From: Barnesiella sp.
Lineage (GTDB): Bacteria; Bacteroidota; Bacteroidia; Bacteroidales; Muribaculaceae
Assembly (NCBI GenBank): GCA_014800945.1
Contig: JAAVFD010000027.1
Coordinates: forward strand, 19,418-83,417
Length of the DNA: 64,000 nucleotides
Direction of reading: 5' to 3'
In this document: piece by piece, positions 34,587 to 43,528 of the stretch
Position numbering within the stretch: the stretch's first letter is position 1
Layout: each line of letters opens with the position of its first letter
Notes under the pieces: model-generated
Database searches by the model: none
The model's input: only the letters and a program-made list of their open reading frames with translations
What the model was told of the DNA's origin: nothing
Made by a program: the position numbers and the translations under genes

Positions 34587-36191
34587 TTAGAAACTTCTGC
34601 CATACTTGCTCCAGTATTTATCAGAAAGGCTGTTCCATCGATTAATTGCAGCGCCGGCAAAATCAGATGTGTAATCGGTAAGAAATTCATTAGCGCGTTC
34701 AATACCCTCTTTATCTGCAATTTCAGAATATGTTTTCTCTATAAGCGGGAGTTCAATCTCGCCTTTATTGATGTAGTGTAACCGTCCCCTCTCAATATCT
34801 TTACGGGTTTCTCCCCATTTGATAGTAGCAAGTTTATTAGCTTTTCTGAAAGCCCATAATGCTGAATTCTCATCATAACGGAGCTGACCATCTACTTTGA
34901 AAGATTCAGGCAAATCGGTTGTGCCGCAGAATATTGGAATTCTCGGACTCTGACCGGGATTGTCAAATGCTACCCAGGCAACTCCGCCAACTCCATCCGG
35001 CAACCAGTCTCTAAGCTGAATGACAGTAGAGTATGAACACTGAGGCACAGAAACGTTTCTTACATTTATCACAGAACTATCACATAATGCATTAAATAAA
35101 TTTATGTAATCACGGTTCATCCAGGGATTGGCTACCGGGCTGACTATCGTGTCAGTTTCTCCGGTCTTATTATTTTTTCTTTCAATCTTAAGATTTTTGG
35201 TCATATCCCATTCAGTGCCTTCATATGTTTCAGCAAGAAGATTCATTACGTCGGCTGCTGATAGTTTGTTATCCGGCTTAACACTCAACGGCAGCTCCTC
35301 GCTATCATACTTGAGTCCCAAGGATGGAGCTATCTTATTCAAAATAAAATACTCACGAATACTGAATGCTTTAGGTTCGCCAAAATAATTGCCACCAGAG
35401 TAAGCTTTCCAGAATTTGAAAGGTTCTTTACCATCCCAAAGTTTCATCTTTTTCGCAACCGAAAAAACATTTTCTGAAGCAAGATAGTTGGTCGTATCGG
35501 CAATATTGATGGTGGAAATTCTCGGAATATTTGCGGATACACCCACTTCGTCATCTGGTATTCGCACGGCAGCCCATACTCCACCGATTTTGTCCGGTCC
35601 TTCACCGAATATCTCAAATTGCCAAACTTCGTTAGGATCGGCAATTGTGAGGCATTCTCCGCTATCACCGTAACCATATTCTTTTACAAGCTTACCCATC
35701 ATTTTTATAGCCTCGCGAGCGGTGGTGCAATGCTGTAAAACTATTCTTTCAAGTTCTTCTATCATGAACATGCCTTTGGGATTACGAAGCTCCTTCTTTC
35801 CGGAAATAGTGGTTTCGCCTATACCGAGTTGCCTTTCGTTAAGACATGGGTAAGCGGTATTTAGAAATGCGTATGAATTACCAGAGACAGGTATAGTTCC
35901 AACCTCTTTCATTCCTCTTGCGCCGGTAGAGTGATCTGTATGCATTCTGCCTGTGACAACGACCGCTGTGGTGTCATGTCCTAATGATTTTCCGGGTACG
36001 ATGTCCATCCATGCACGATAATTTCCGTCACACGTGTGAGATGTCATGACAGAGCCATCTGTAGATGCTTTTTTGCCAACCATGATACTTGTGCAGCTCT
36101 CTCTGTCAGCAAAATCAGGCTCAAGAACCTGTGCTGTTGCTGAAAAGGTAACAACCGCTACAGGAAGCATAAGATATTTGATTATTTCCAT
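34587..36191 (-). CDS. Secreted C69 family dipeptidase
   Basis: N-terminal nucleophile-type dipeptidase, 534 residues with signal peptide. The conserved start of the mature enzyme reads SCTSIMVGKKASTDGSVMTS, whose Cys is the expected nucleophile. NERQLGIGETTISGKKEL, GDSGECLTIADPNEVWQFE and later WVAFDNPGQSPRIPIF are strong family matches. The start codon shares one base with the truA stop (TAATG). It probably releases dipeptides in the periplasm together with the C1 peptidase. Confidence 0.93.
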   Translation of the reverse strand: MEIIKYLMLPVAVVTFSATAQVLEPDFADRESCTSIMVGKKASTDGSVMTSHTCDGNYRAWMDIVPGKSLGHDTTAVVVTGRMHTDHSTGARGMKEVGTIPVSGNSYAFLNTAYPCLNERQLGIGETTISGKKELRNPKGMFMIEELERIVLQHCTTAREAIKMMGKLVKEYGYGDSGECLTIADPNEVWQFEIFGEGPDKIGGVWAAVRIPDDEVGVSANIPRISTINIADTTNYLASENVFSVAKKMKLWDGKEPFKFWKAYSGGNYFGEPKAFSIREYFILNKIAPSLGLKYDSEELPLSVKPDNKLSAADVMNLLAETYEGTEWDMTKNLKIERKNNKTGETDTIVSPVANPWMNRDYINLFNALCDSSVINVRNVSVPQCSYSTVIQLRDWLPDGVGGVAWVAFDNPGQSPRIPIFCGTTDLPESFKVDGQLRYDENSALWAFRKANKLATIKWGETRKDIERGRLHYINKGEIELPLIEKTYSEIADKEGIERANEFLTDYTSDFAGAAINRWNSLSDKYWSKYGRSF

Positions 36192-36955
36192 TATGTATAA
36201 AATTGATCTATTTCTATATAGGGATATTCAACCGCCCACAGGTATAAGGCATGAGCAGGCATTGATGTACCTGCATTACATCGGTTTTTACTCTCAATTA
36301 CTTCAGTAAATCCGGCAATTGATAATTTGCCTCTGCCAACATCTACAAGTGTGCCTACAACAGCTCGAACCATATTTCGTAGAAATCTGTCAGCACTAAT
36401 CTCAAAATACCAACCTCCATCAGCTATTTTGTGCCATGATGCGTCTGTTACCTTGCATATTGTGGTTTTTACATCGCTATGCAACTTGGCGAATGATGCA
36501 AAATCAGATACTTCAAGCAATAAACTCGCAGCCTCATTCATTTTATCAAAGTCAAGTGCAGGGGAGCACTGCCACGATAAAGTGTTGAAGAACGGAGTTT
36601 TTACAGTAGAAGCAAAATATCTGTAAGTCCGCTTTATTGCATCAAATCTCGCATGAGCATCATCGGTTACCGGAACAATACCATTAACGGCAATATTTTT
36701 ACCCAGAATAGAATTCAGACTTCGTTGAAAACTCATTAAGTCATCAATTTTACTCGGAGAATCAAAATGAGCAGGCATCATTCGAGCATTAACACCGGCG
36801 TCAGTTCTACCGGCACCGGTGACCTGTATATTTGTACGTAACAATGTTGACAAACCTTCTTCCACCGTTTGCTGCACAGAGCAATCGCCCGGTTGACGCT
36901 GCCACCCATGGAATGGAGCGCCTAAAAAAGCAAGATTGAGAAAGTAACGTTGCAA
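36191..36955 (-). CDS. truA: tRNA pseudouridine synthase A, TTG start
   Basis: Modifies positions 38-40 of the tRNA anticodon stem-loop. GAGRTDAGVNA contains the catalytic Asp; RYFLNLAFLGAPFHGWQRQP is the family start, and FASFAKLHSD and FLRNMVRAVVGTLVDVGRG follow. No ATG exists between the upstream stop in this frame and the conserved N-terminus, so TTG 36955 is the start, only 2 bases after the speA stop. 254 aa. Its stop overlaps the C69 start. Confidence 0.94.
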   Translation of the reverse strand: MQRYFLNLAFLGAPFHGWQRQPGDCSVQQTVEEGLSTLLRTNIQVTGAGRTDAGVNARMMPAHFDSPSKIDDLMSFQRSLNSILGKNIAVNGIVPVTDDAHARFDAIKRTYRYFASTVKTPFFNTLSWQCSPALDFDKMNEAASLLLEVSDFASFAKLHSDVKTTICKVTDASWHKIADGGWYFEISADRFLRNMVRAVVGTLVDVGRGKLSIAGFTEVIESKNRCNAGTSMPAHALYLWAVEYPYIEIDQFYT

Positions 36956-36957
36956 GG

Positions 36958-38856
36958 CTAATCTTTTTCAAGATAAGTATAACCGTAAAGACCAGAACGA
37001 TAATTGCTCAGGAATTCACGTCCTTCTTCTGGGGTGATTTTGCCGGCTTTCATTGATGAAGTAACCCAGGTCTCAACGTTTCTAACAAGTTTCTTGGGAT
37101 TATATTCCACATAATCAAGAACCTCGGCAACAGTTTCTCCATCTATCACACGGTCTATCTCATAGCGATCTTCATAAACACTTATATGTACAGCATTTGT
37201 GTCACCAAACAAGTTGTGCATATCACCAAGTATCTCCTGATATGCTCCCACAAGAAATACTCCTATATAATATGGATCACCCTTCTTTACTGCATGAACC
37301 GGCATTGAAGGAGATATTCCGTGGTTTGTTATGAAGTTGGCTATCTTTCCATCGCTGTCACAGGTTATATCTTGAATAGTACATGTTCGAGCCGGTCGTT
37401 CATCCAATCTGCCAATAGGCATAATGGGGAATACCTGATCAATAGCCCAACTATCCGGAAGCGACTGAAATAAAGAAAAATTACAGAAATATTTATCGGG
37501 TAGCATACGTGCAATTTTCTTTAGTTCTTCAGGAGCATGCTTCATATTTCCGGCAATCTCTCCAACCTCTCGAGCAATACTCCAGAATAGTTTTTCAATC
37601 TGAGCACGGGTTTTCAGATCGAGCATACCGAGGCTGAACCTGTCAAGAGCCTCTTCTCTTATCTGTAATGCATCATGCCAGCTTTCAAACAACCTGGGTT
37701 GGTCAAGCTTATCCCATATTTCGTATAGTTCTCGTGCAAGTTCATCTGCATCTTCCGAAATCGCCTCCGCATCTTTCCACAAAGGAAGCTGAGTAGTTTC
37801 CAATACTTCAAATATAAGAACAGAATGGTGTGCAGCGAGTGATCTGCCGCTTTCGGTTATAATGTTTGGTTGTTTAAGATTATTTTTTCGGCAAACATCA
37901 ACAAGCGATGAAACCGCATCATTTGCATACTCCTGAATGGAATAATTCATGGAACTTTCAGATGCCGAACTTCTGGTGCCGTCATAATCAACACCGAGAC
38001 CACCACCTATATCAAGAAAATCTATGCTATATCCCATTTTTGATAACTGCGCATAGAACTGTGTGGCTTCTCTTAAAGCATTCTTGATTCTTCTGATTTT
38101 TGTGACCTGACTGCCTATGTGAAAATGAACCAGTCTTAGACTTTCTCTCATTTTGTTTTTTTCAAGGAAATCAAGAGCCTCAAGCAGTTCACTTGAATTC
38201 AAACCGAATTTAGACTGATCTCCTCCACTTTCTTCCCATTTTCCTGAACCGATACTTGACAATTTAATTCTGATTCCTATGTTGGGAGAAATCTTCAAAC
38301 GCTTGGCAACAGTAGCAATGAGCTCCAGCTCGTTTAGCTTCTCTACAACCAGGAAAATATTTCGTCCCATCTTCTGAGCGAGAAGAGCAAGCTCAACAAA
38401 TTTTTCATCTTTATAGCCATTGCATATAATCAGTGCATTGTCAGCAATATTTGTTGCCAAAACTGCATGAAGTTCCGGCTTTGAGCCGGCTTCAAGGCCG
38501 ATGTTGAATTTCATGCCGTGACTAACAATCTCTTCAACAACAGGACGCATCTGATTAACCTTAATAGGGTACACTATGAAATTTTTTGCATCATAGCCAT
38601 ATTGCTCAGCCGCTTTTCTGAAACAGTTTGAAATTTTTTCAATGCGGTTGTCAAGAATATCAGGAAATCGAAGAAGAACAGGTGCTGTAACATCTCTTAC
38701 CTGAAGTTCATCCATCACCTCTTTAAGATCTACTGATGTGAGTCCATCCTTAGGAGTTACTGCAACATGTCCCTTTTCATTAATGGAGAAGTATTTAAGA
38801 CCCCATCCATTTATATTATACAGTTCAGCACTGTCATCAATGCGCCACCTTCTCAT
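36958..38856 (-). CDS. speA: Biosynthetic arginine decarboxylase
   Basis: Decarboxylates arginine to agmatine, the first step of polyamine synthesis in this lineage. PLP binding Lys is in FIVYPIKVNQMRPV; the HFHIGSQ and DIGGGLGVDYDGTRS motifs and a C-terminal GDPYYIGVFLVGAYQEILGD block are typical. Length 632 aa equals the usual SpeA size. First gene of a run extending to queE. Confidence 0.96.
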   Translation of the reverse strand: MRRWRIDDSAELYNINGWGLKYFSINEKGHVAVTPKDGLTSVDLKEVMDELQVRDVTAPVLLRFPDILDNRIEKISNCFRKAAEQYGYDAKNFIVYPIKVNQMRPVVEEIVSHGMKFNIGLEAGSKPELHAVLATNIADNALIICNGYKDEKFVELALLAQKMGRNIFLVVEKLNELELIATVAKRLKISPNIGIRIKLSSIGSGKWEESGGDQSKFGLNSSELLEALDFLEKNKMRESLRLVHFHIGSQVTKIRRIKNALREATQFYAQLSKMGYSIDFLDIGGGLGVDYDGTRSSASESSMNYSIQEYANDAVSSLVDVCRKNNLKQPNIITESGRSLAAHHSVLIFEVLETTQLPLWKDAEAISEDADELARELYEIWDKLDQPRLFESWHDALQIREEALDRFSLGMLDLKTRAQIEKLFWSIAREVGEIAGNMKHAPEELKKIARMLPDKYFCNFSLFQSLPDSWAIDQVFPIMPIGRLDERPARTCTIQDITCDSDGKIANFITNHGISPSMPVHAVKKGDPYYIGVFLVGAYQEILGDMHNLFGDTNAVHISVYEDRYEIDRVIDGETVAEVLDYVEYNPKKLVRNVETWVTSSMKAGKITPEEGREFLSNYRSGLYGYTYLEKD

Positions 38857-38902
38857 TTTCTACGGCAATTATTGAATAGTTAAGTGTATAAAAATCCGGA
38901 CA

Positions 38903-38910
38903 CAAATTTA
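38903..38910 (-). promoter_or_regulatory. -7 box of the speA-to-queE run
   Basis: TAAATTTG, exact TAnnTTTG match on the minus strand, 46 bases upstream of speA. Confidence 0.6.
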
Positions 38911-38994
38911 AGAATAATTCCTTTGTAAAGACATATTATAATAAAAATAGTAAAAACATTATCCAAAATTTGATTTTTGCACAGTAATTATATA

Positions 38995-39002
38995 TATCTT
39001 TG
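38995..39002 (+). promoter_or_regulatory. -7 box of the OmpA/TPR lipoprotein gene
   Basis: TATCTTTG then C, exact match, with TTTG (38976-38979) at a suitable -33 distance; 58-base leader. Confidence 0.7.
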
Positions 39003-39060
39003 CAAAAGATATCACGTTTAATAAACTAGTAACTTATTTCAATATCAAAATTCAATTTTT

Positions 39061-40749
39061 ATGAGACAAAATGTGAATTTCATTCTTGCTGCCGGAGTTG
39101 CAGTTGCCATTACTGGTTGTAGCAAGAAAATGAATCAGTTCGCAGCTGATTATTTTACCACCAATCCAAATCCATTGGAGCTCGTAGGCACATCAGTACC
39201 TGCAACAGTAACAGGTAATATTCCTCCGAAATTCTTTATCAAGGATGCAACAGTTACAGTTACTCCGGTACTTGTTTATGATAGCTATCAGACAACATCT
39301 GCTCCCGTTTCTTTTCAGGGAGAAAAAGTACGTGGAAATAATCCGGTAATCAGCAATAAAGAAGGCGGAATTGTTACAATTCCTGCAGATTTCCCTTACA
39401 CCCCGGAAATGATCAAGAGTGAACTATATCTTGATTTCGCTGTGGCTCAGGGTAATAAACAGTATGCACTGCCAAGAGTTAAAGTTGCAGAAGGAGTTAT
39501 CTCTACAGCAGCTTTTGCTACAGCTGAATCAGTTGTTCCCGCAATTGCACCTGATAAATTCCAGCGCATAATTAATGAGAAATATACAGCTGATATCCGC
39601 TTCCTTATTAATCAGGCTAACATTCGTCCCGTAGAGTTGAAGTCAGCACAGATGAAAGCGTTTAACCAGGATCTCGCAAGTGTTAATTCAGATACATCTA
39701 AAGTAATTAAGGAAATCAATATTTCTTCCTATGCTTCACCTGATGGTTCCTATGATTTCAACACAAAACTCGCAGAAAGACGTGAAATTAACACCACTTC
39801 TTATGTAGAAAATCAGTTGAAAAAAGACAAGATTAAGGAATTCGGTGAACTAACTGCACAGTTCACTCCCGAGGATTGGGAAGGTTTCCAGAAACTCGTT
39901 TCTCAGAGCAACATTCAGGACAAACAGCTTATTCTTAGCGTCCTTTCAATGTACAAGGATCCTGAGCAGCGCGAAAGAGAAATTCGCAATCTCTCGTCAG
40001 TATTCGAGACTCTTGAAACAGAGATTATGCCCCAGCTTCGTTACTCACGTATCACAGCTTCAGTTGATGTAATCGGTAAAAGCGATGCTGAAATCAACAA
40101 ACTTTTTGATACAAATCCTTCAGCTCTGACAGTTGATGAAATGCTCTATGCTGCTACCTTAACCAACAATCTTGCTCGTCGTAAAGCAATATATCAGGCT
40201 GTAACAAAGTACTATCCCAATGATTTCCGCGGATATAACAACCTTGGCGCTGTACAGTATCAGGAAAAAGATTTCGCAGCTGCTCAGGTAAGCTTCAAGA
40301 GAGCTGAAAAACTATCTCCCAATAATCCAGAAGTTCAAATGAATCTTGGTCTTCTTGCTATGGTAAATAATGATTATGCCGCAGCAAACCGTTACTTTGG
40401 AAATGCAGGAGGTCTTTCTGATCTTGGTAATGCACTTGGTGTTTACTATATCAAAGAAGGTGATGTAGCAGCTGCTGTTAAAGCTTTCGGAAACAGCAAA
40501 ACGAACAATGCTGCTATTGCACAGATTCTTGCTAAGGATTACAGCAAAGCAAACACAACTCTTTCTTCTGTTCCCACTCCCGATGCTACTACATATTATC
40601 TGTTAGCAGTTGTTGGTGCACGTACTAATAATTCTCAGATGGTAACATCAAATCTTCGTCAAGCCATTCAGCTTGATAAAAACTATGCAGCACGCGCAGC
40701 AAATGATATTGAATTCTCAAATTTCAACCTCACAGGCGTACTGAACTAA
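39061..40749 (+). CDS. OmpA-like/TPR lipoprotein
   Basis: 562 residues. The signal peptide ends in a lipobox, AVAITGCSKK, with Cys20 as lipidation site. Residues about 30-160 are beta-rich. An OmpA-like segment follows (FLINQANIRPVELKS..., EINISSYASPDGSYDFN, AERREINTTS), which may bind peptidoglycan. The C-terminal part (about 360-545) contains TPR-type helices, e.g. YNNLGAVQYQEKDFAAAQVSF and NPEVQMNLGLLAMVNNDYAAA. This domain order occurs in Bacteroidota lipoproteins of envelope machinery; I cannot assign a specific system. Codons are strongly biased towards a high-expression pattern (many GCT/GCA, AAA). Own promoter and terminator. Confidence 0.85.
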   Translation: MRQNVNFILAAGVAVAITGCSKKMNQFAADYFTTNPNPLELVGTSVPATVTGNIPPKFFIKDATVTVTPVLVYDSYQTTSAPVSFQGEKVRGNNPVISNKEGGIVTIPADFPYTPEMIKSELYLDFAVAQGNKQYALPRVKVAEGVISTAAFATAESVVPAIAPDKFQRIINEKYTADIRFLINQANIRPVELKSAQMKAFNQDLASVNSDTSKVIKEINISSYASPDGSYDFNTKLAERREINTTSYVENQLKKDKIKEFGELTAQFTPEDWEGFQKLVSQSNIQDKQLILSVLSMYKDPEQREREIRNLSSVFETLETEIMPQLRYSRITASVDVIGKSDAEINKLFDTNPSALTVDEMLYAATLTNNLARRKAIYQAVTKYYPNDFRGYNNLGAVQYQEKDFAAAQVSFKRAEKLSPNNPEVQMNLGLLAMVNNDYAAANRYFGNAGGLSDLGNALGVYYIKEGDVAAAVKAFGNSKTNNAAIAQILAKDYSKANTTLSSVPTPDATTYYLLAVVGARTNNSQMVTSNLRQAIQLDKNYAARAANDIEFSNFNLTGVLN

Positions 40750-40770
40750 ATCATCTATAAAAGAAAAAGT

Positions 40771-40804
40771 CGGCACGGTAAATATTTACTGTGCCGATTT
40801 TTTA
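40771..40804 (+). terminator. Terminator after the OmpA/TPR lipoprotein
   Basis: CGGCACGGTAAAT pairs with ATTTACTGTGCCG (40771-40796, few or no unpaired loop bases beyond the turn) and is followed by ATTTTTTA. Confidence 0.85.
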
Positions 40805-40835
40805 TCATCAAATAGATATTTATAAAAATAATCAA

Positions 40836-40843
40836 TATCTTTG
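40836..40843 (+). promoter_or_regulatory. -7 box of tRNA-Gly
   Basis: TATCTTTG, exact match, ending 10 bases before the mature tRNA 5' end. Confidence 0.65.
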
Positions 40844-40853
40844 TAAAACAAAT

Positions 40854-40926
40854 GCGGCAGTGGCTCAGTTGGTAGAGCATTGGCTTCCCAAGCCGAGGGT
40901 CGCGGGTTCGAGTCCCGTCTGCCGCT
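40854..40926 (+). tRNA. tRNA-Gly (CCC anticodon)
   Basis: A 73-base cloverleaf: acceptor GCGGCAG/CTGCCGC, D arm GGCTCAGTTGGTAGAGC, anticodon stem TTGGC/GCCGA around loop TTCCCAA (anticodon CCC), T arm GCGGG-TTCGAGT-CCCGT, discriminator T. CCA is not encoded. A perfect terminator follows. The accessory stretch starts just downstream. Confidence 0.97.
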
Positions 40927-40951
40927 CAAGTTAGTTAAGGTGCTGTGAAAT

Positions 40952-40984
40952 AGGAGTGTAGCTGTTTGCTGCGCTCCTTTTTTG
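40952..40984 (+). terminator. Terminator of tRNA-Gly
   Basis: An 11-bp stem AGGAGTGTAGC (40952-40962) with GCTGCGCTCCT (40968-40978), loop TGTTT, then a run of T. G-T pairs at two positions. Confidence 0.85.
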
Positions 40985-41031
40985 TTCGGTTTTTGCGGGG
41001 TTTCGGAGCGATTTTGTGCTGTTATTTTGTC

Positions 41032-41068
41032 TATTTTTGTTCAATTTGGTGTATTTTTGTGCAATTTG
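41032..41068 (+). repeat. Two 17-bp direct repeats, arm-site-like
   Basis: TATTTTTGTTCAATTTG (41032-41048) and TATTTTTGTGCAATTTG (41052-41068) differ at one base and are spaced by one 20-bp period, i.e. two helical turns. The second runs into the 20-bp core repeat at 41067. Regular helical phasing next to a core site recalls recombinase arm-type or accessory binding sites. Confidence 0.7.
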
Positions 41069-41086
41069 TTTCGCAAATGTTTCGCA
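41067..41086 (+). repeat. Left copy of the 20-bp flanking direct repeat
   Basis: Two TGTTTCGCA separated by AA. An identical copy lies at 44399-44418. Here it is followed by TGCGAA, giving a TTCGCA/TGCGAA palindrome not present at the right copy. Candidate attL- or attR-type core. Confidence 0.85.
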
Positions 41087-41126
41087 TGCGAAGCGTTTGC
41101 GGTGGTTTGTTTTTTATTAGGTTTTT

Positions 41127-41300
41127 ATGGTTACTTATAAGTTTTTTGTTGATCCGCGTGTGAGGCGTGGTGGTGTGAGGTTGTGTGTGGTTTTTATGCG
41201 TCGCAAGTTTGAGGTGTCGCTGGATGTTGAGGCTTCGGCTGAGGAACTGGAGGATGTTTTGAGAATAGCAAAGGTTGTTGGGCTTAGTAGGGTGTATTAG
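41127..41300 (+). pseudogene. Stub of a tyrosine recombinase (N-terminal arm-binding region)
   Basis: ATG 41127 to TAG 41300 encodes 57 residues starting MVTYKFFVDPRVRRGGVRLC and continuing VVFMRRKFEVSLDVEAS. This fits the opening strand-loop-strand of the arm-DNA-binding domain in Bacteroidota phage-type integrases (xTYxFFVdprxrk.G...lxvxfxrRkfexSL). The core-binding and catalytic (R..H-R..Y) domains are absent. Base use is skewed to G and T (GTG, GGT, TTT), unlike the flanks. The next ORF begins one base after its stop. Either a truncated integrase or a free arm-domain protein. Confidence 0.5.
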
Positions 41301-41301
41301 T

Positions 41302-41877
41302 ATGAATCTATCTGATATTATCAGCTATTGCAGCTTTATTATTGGCTTTCTTTCTGTCTTGGTAACGGTGCTTATTGGTTGGCAAATCTTTGTCCTAATT
41401 GATACGAGAAAGCTAGCCAAACGTATTACAGACATGGAGGTTGATTTGAGGAATAATATTAATACTCGTATTGAATCTCTGCGACTTACAATGTCAATGG
41501 AAGCGTTGGATATAGCTACTGTTGCAGCCCATGCGGCTGGTGCAGATATGGAGGATGGGGTATGTTTATTGCTACAAGACTTTAGAAAGTTTGATGGAGC
41601 TGGCAAAGAATATGCATTTGTCTATGCATTCAGGTATCTTGAGGCTTTAATGAAAATAGCCTCACCCGATAGGATTGAGGCTTTGGGAAGGGAACTGAGC
41701 TATTTAGACTTTCCTGTTACTGTGTGGGATGATTTTTATCATAGGGTGGCTGATTTTTGCAGGGGCAATCCAAGTAACGTGGATTCTCATTCAATTGTCC
41801 GCTTGCAGCAACAAATCTTGAAGCTGCAGCAACAAGCTTTAGAATGTCAGACCCTAAATAACGACAATCTTTCTTAA
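41302..41877 (+). CDS. Membrane-anchored protein of unknown function
   Basis: From ATG 41302 the protein has 191 residues. One N-terminal span (about 10-33, IISYCSFIIGFLSVLVTVLIG) precedes a short coiled coil (TRKLAKRITDMEVDLRNNINTRIESL) and a helical cytoplasmic region. The C-terminus is Gln/Leu-rich (IVRLQQQILKLQQQALE), another likely coiled coil. No family recognised. ATG was preferred over an in-frame TTG 27 bases upstream inside the recombinase stub. It is the first intact cargo gene of the repeat-bracketed segment. Confidence 0.7.
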   Translation: MNLSDIISYCSFIIGFLSVLVTVLIGWQIFVLIDTRKLAKRITDMEVDLRNNINTRIESLRLTMSMEALDIATVAAHAAGADMEDGVCLLLQDFRKFDGAGKEYAFVYAFRYLEALMKIASPDRIEALGRELSYLDFPVTVWDDFYHRVADFCRGNPSNVDSHSIVRLQQQILKLQQQALECQTLNNDNLS

Positions 41878-42142
41878 TATGACCCCCAGTATGTCTAACA
41901 ATAATTGGCTATTTACTAAGCTACTCCTATCAGAGTGTTAAAACCCTCCAGCACGAGGTTTAAGTGAAACAGTTTTGTGTTAGTGCTGTAACACAAGGCA
42001 AAGATAGATATAAAATCAAATATATTAGCTTATAGGTCTGAAATCTCGAATGATTCTTGTTATAGAAGAATTAGGGCTACATTGTAAATCAATCAGGTGA
42101 ATTCAGACCGATAAAGCCATAACCATATAAAGTTAAACTATT
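41878..42142 (+). other. 265-base gap in the cassette with two small hairpins
   Basis: No ORF. TTGTGTTA/TAACACAA (41975-41996, perfect 8 bp, loop GTGCTG) and an AAACC-CTC/GAG-GTTT stem (41941-41961) are the only structures seen. No TAnnTTTG box was found before the 42143 gene. Confidence 0.45.
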
Positions 42143-43528
42143 ATGAATATCAAGTCTATATTAAAGGGTTGCGCCGGACTTATTTACACTGTTATTTTAT
42201 TTTTAGTTCTATATTTTGCGCTCATTTGGGTAACTCGATGCATTTTAAGATTATCTTGGAGCGGACCAGTAATTTTGTGGCTTTTGGGATTTCCAATAGC
42301 TATAGCCATATTTCAAGCGCTTGCAACTCTTGCAGGGGTTCCAATTGCATATCTCATGAAGGGGACACGGCATTTTTCATGGATTCTTGTAGCTCCAGCC
42401 CTTTATTTCATTTTTTCTTTCGGAAGTGTCCTTTGGGTATGTGCCTCAACCGTTGGAGGTGTTTTTATATGGCTTTTAGCTATTGCTTGGTTTTCTGAAA
42501 CAGCATACTTTTTCTACGCATACCTCATAATAGCCATTGGAGCAGCTTTTGAGGAATCGGATGTAATAGCAAAATCTGCTCCAATGCAGAAAAAGGCTGT
42601 CAAGAAGCCCACTGAAGAGCCGAGCGATAAGGATGCCGAAACAAAAAATGTAGGGGTGACAAATGTGGAGGATAAGCCAGATGTGGATGATTTGCATATG
42701 GAGTACTTATGTCGAGAATGGGATTATGATTCAGCTGAGTCCAAAATCCGTGAACGGCTGGGATGCGTAAAGGCAGATTTTGTCATACACGCTGATGAAG
42801 AGATAGTACGGGAGAAGATGGTTAAATGGAGTGCTGATGACCGGAAGCACACAGAAGAGTTTCTGGCTGTTAAGGAGGCTTATAATAAGGCGTTCAGCCG
42901 TTGGACCGATGGATTAGAATTACAGCCTATCGAAAGTGAATCTTCAGATTCAAATAATGAAGATGAAACAGCGATAAATACTATATCAGAGAGTCCCGAA
43001 AAGAAAAAAGCATCGTTTAGCATTTTATTCCCCAGCCTGTTTAAGGCAAGTAAAAAATGGTTCAAATGGGCGATGATAGCAATATGTGGAGGTGTCATCT
43101 TGACGAGCGGTATATACATTTTCTACCATACAGATGCGACAAGTAATCCGGTTACTGGACAAACCAAAGAAGAGAGTCAACCATTATTGCGGTTAGACGA
43201 GACCTCAATAGATAAAGAGTCAGGTGAATCGAGTAATGCTGAGAGTTATTTGTATGATAAAATGGCTATAGATTACTATATAGCGCACAAAATTCTTATG
43301 GATATTGATAGCGCGATGGCATCACCCGAAGTGAGATGGTATCAACAAAAGTATAAGTTCCGATTTCTGTCGCAGGAGGATAGTCTTGTATTTGATTGCG
43401 AAAGGGCTAAACTTATTCATTCGCAGCCCGTGGATACAGCAAGCTTATGGGATGCGCGGCAGTCCACCTATTATTTGTGGAAGCAAATATATTATCAGAG
43501 ATTAGTGGATTATGAGAGCAATAGATGA
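42143..43528 (+). CDS. Polytopic membrane protein of unknown function
   Basis: 461 residues. Four hydrophobic segments lie between about 10 and 132, followed by a charged cytoplasmic-type region (135-300) with EYLCREWDYDSAESKIRERLG. A fifth span (about 306-326, WAMIAICGGVILTSGIYIFY) leads to a C-terminal domain (330-461) rich in Tyr/Trp that ends YYQRLVDYESNR. No family recognised. The last 17 bases overlap the next gene, suggesting coupling. Cargo of the repeat-bracketed segment. Confidence 0.72.
   Translation: MNIKSILKGCAGLIYTVILFLVLYFALIWVTRCILRLSWSGPVILWLLGFPIAIAIFQALATLAGVPIAYLMKGTRHFSWILVAPALYFIFSFGSVLWVCASTVGGVFIWLLAIAWFSETAYFFYAYLIIAIGAAFEESDVIAKSAPMQKKAVKKPTEEPSDKDAETKNVGVTNVEDKPDVDDLHMEYLCREWDYDSAESKIRERLGCVKADFVIHADEEIVREKMVKWSADDRKHTEEFLAVKEAYNKAFSRWTDGLELQPIESESSDSNNEDETAINTISESPEKKKASFSILFPSLFKASKKWFKWAMIAICGGVILTSGIYIFYHTDATSNPVTGQTKEESQPLLRLDETSIDKESGESSNAESYLYDKMAIDYYIAHKILMDIDSAMASPEVRWYQQKYKFRFLSQEDSLVFDCERAKLIHSQPVDTASLWDARQSTYYLWKQIYYQRLVDYESNR

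Noticed and set aside
40854..40926. tRNA-Gly as the attachment site of the cassette
   Set aside because: No copy of the tRNA 3' end is found at the other border; the only flanking repeat is the 20-mer, which begins 141 bases after the tRNA.
40966..41163. 65-codon plus-strand ORF rich in Phe/Cys after tRNA-Gly
   Set aside because: It begins inside the tRNA terminator and spans the T-rich repeats and the 20-bp core; the hydrophobic residues come from T-rich DNA and no promoter fits.
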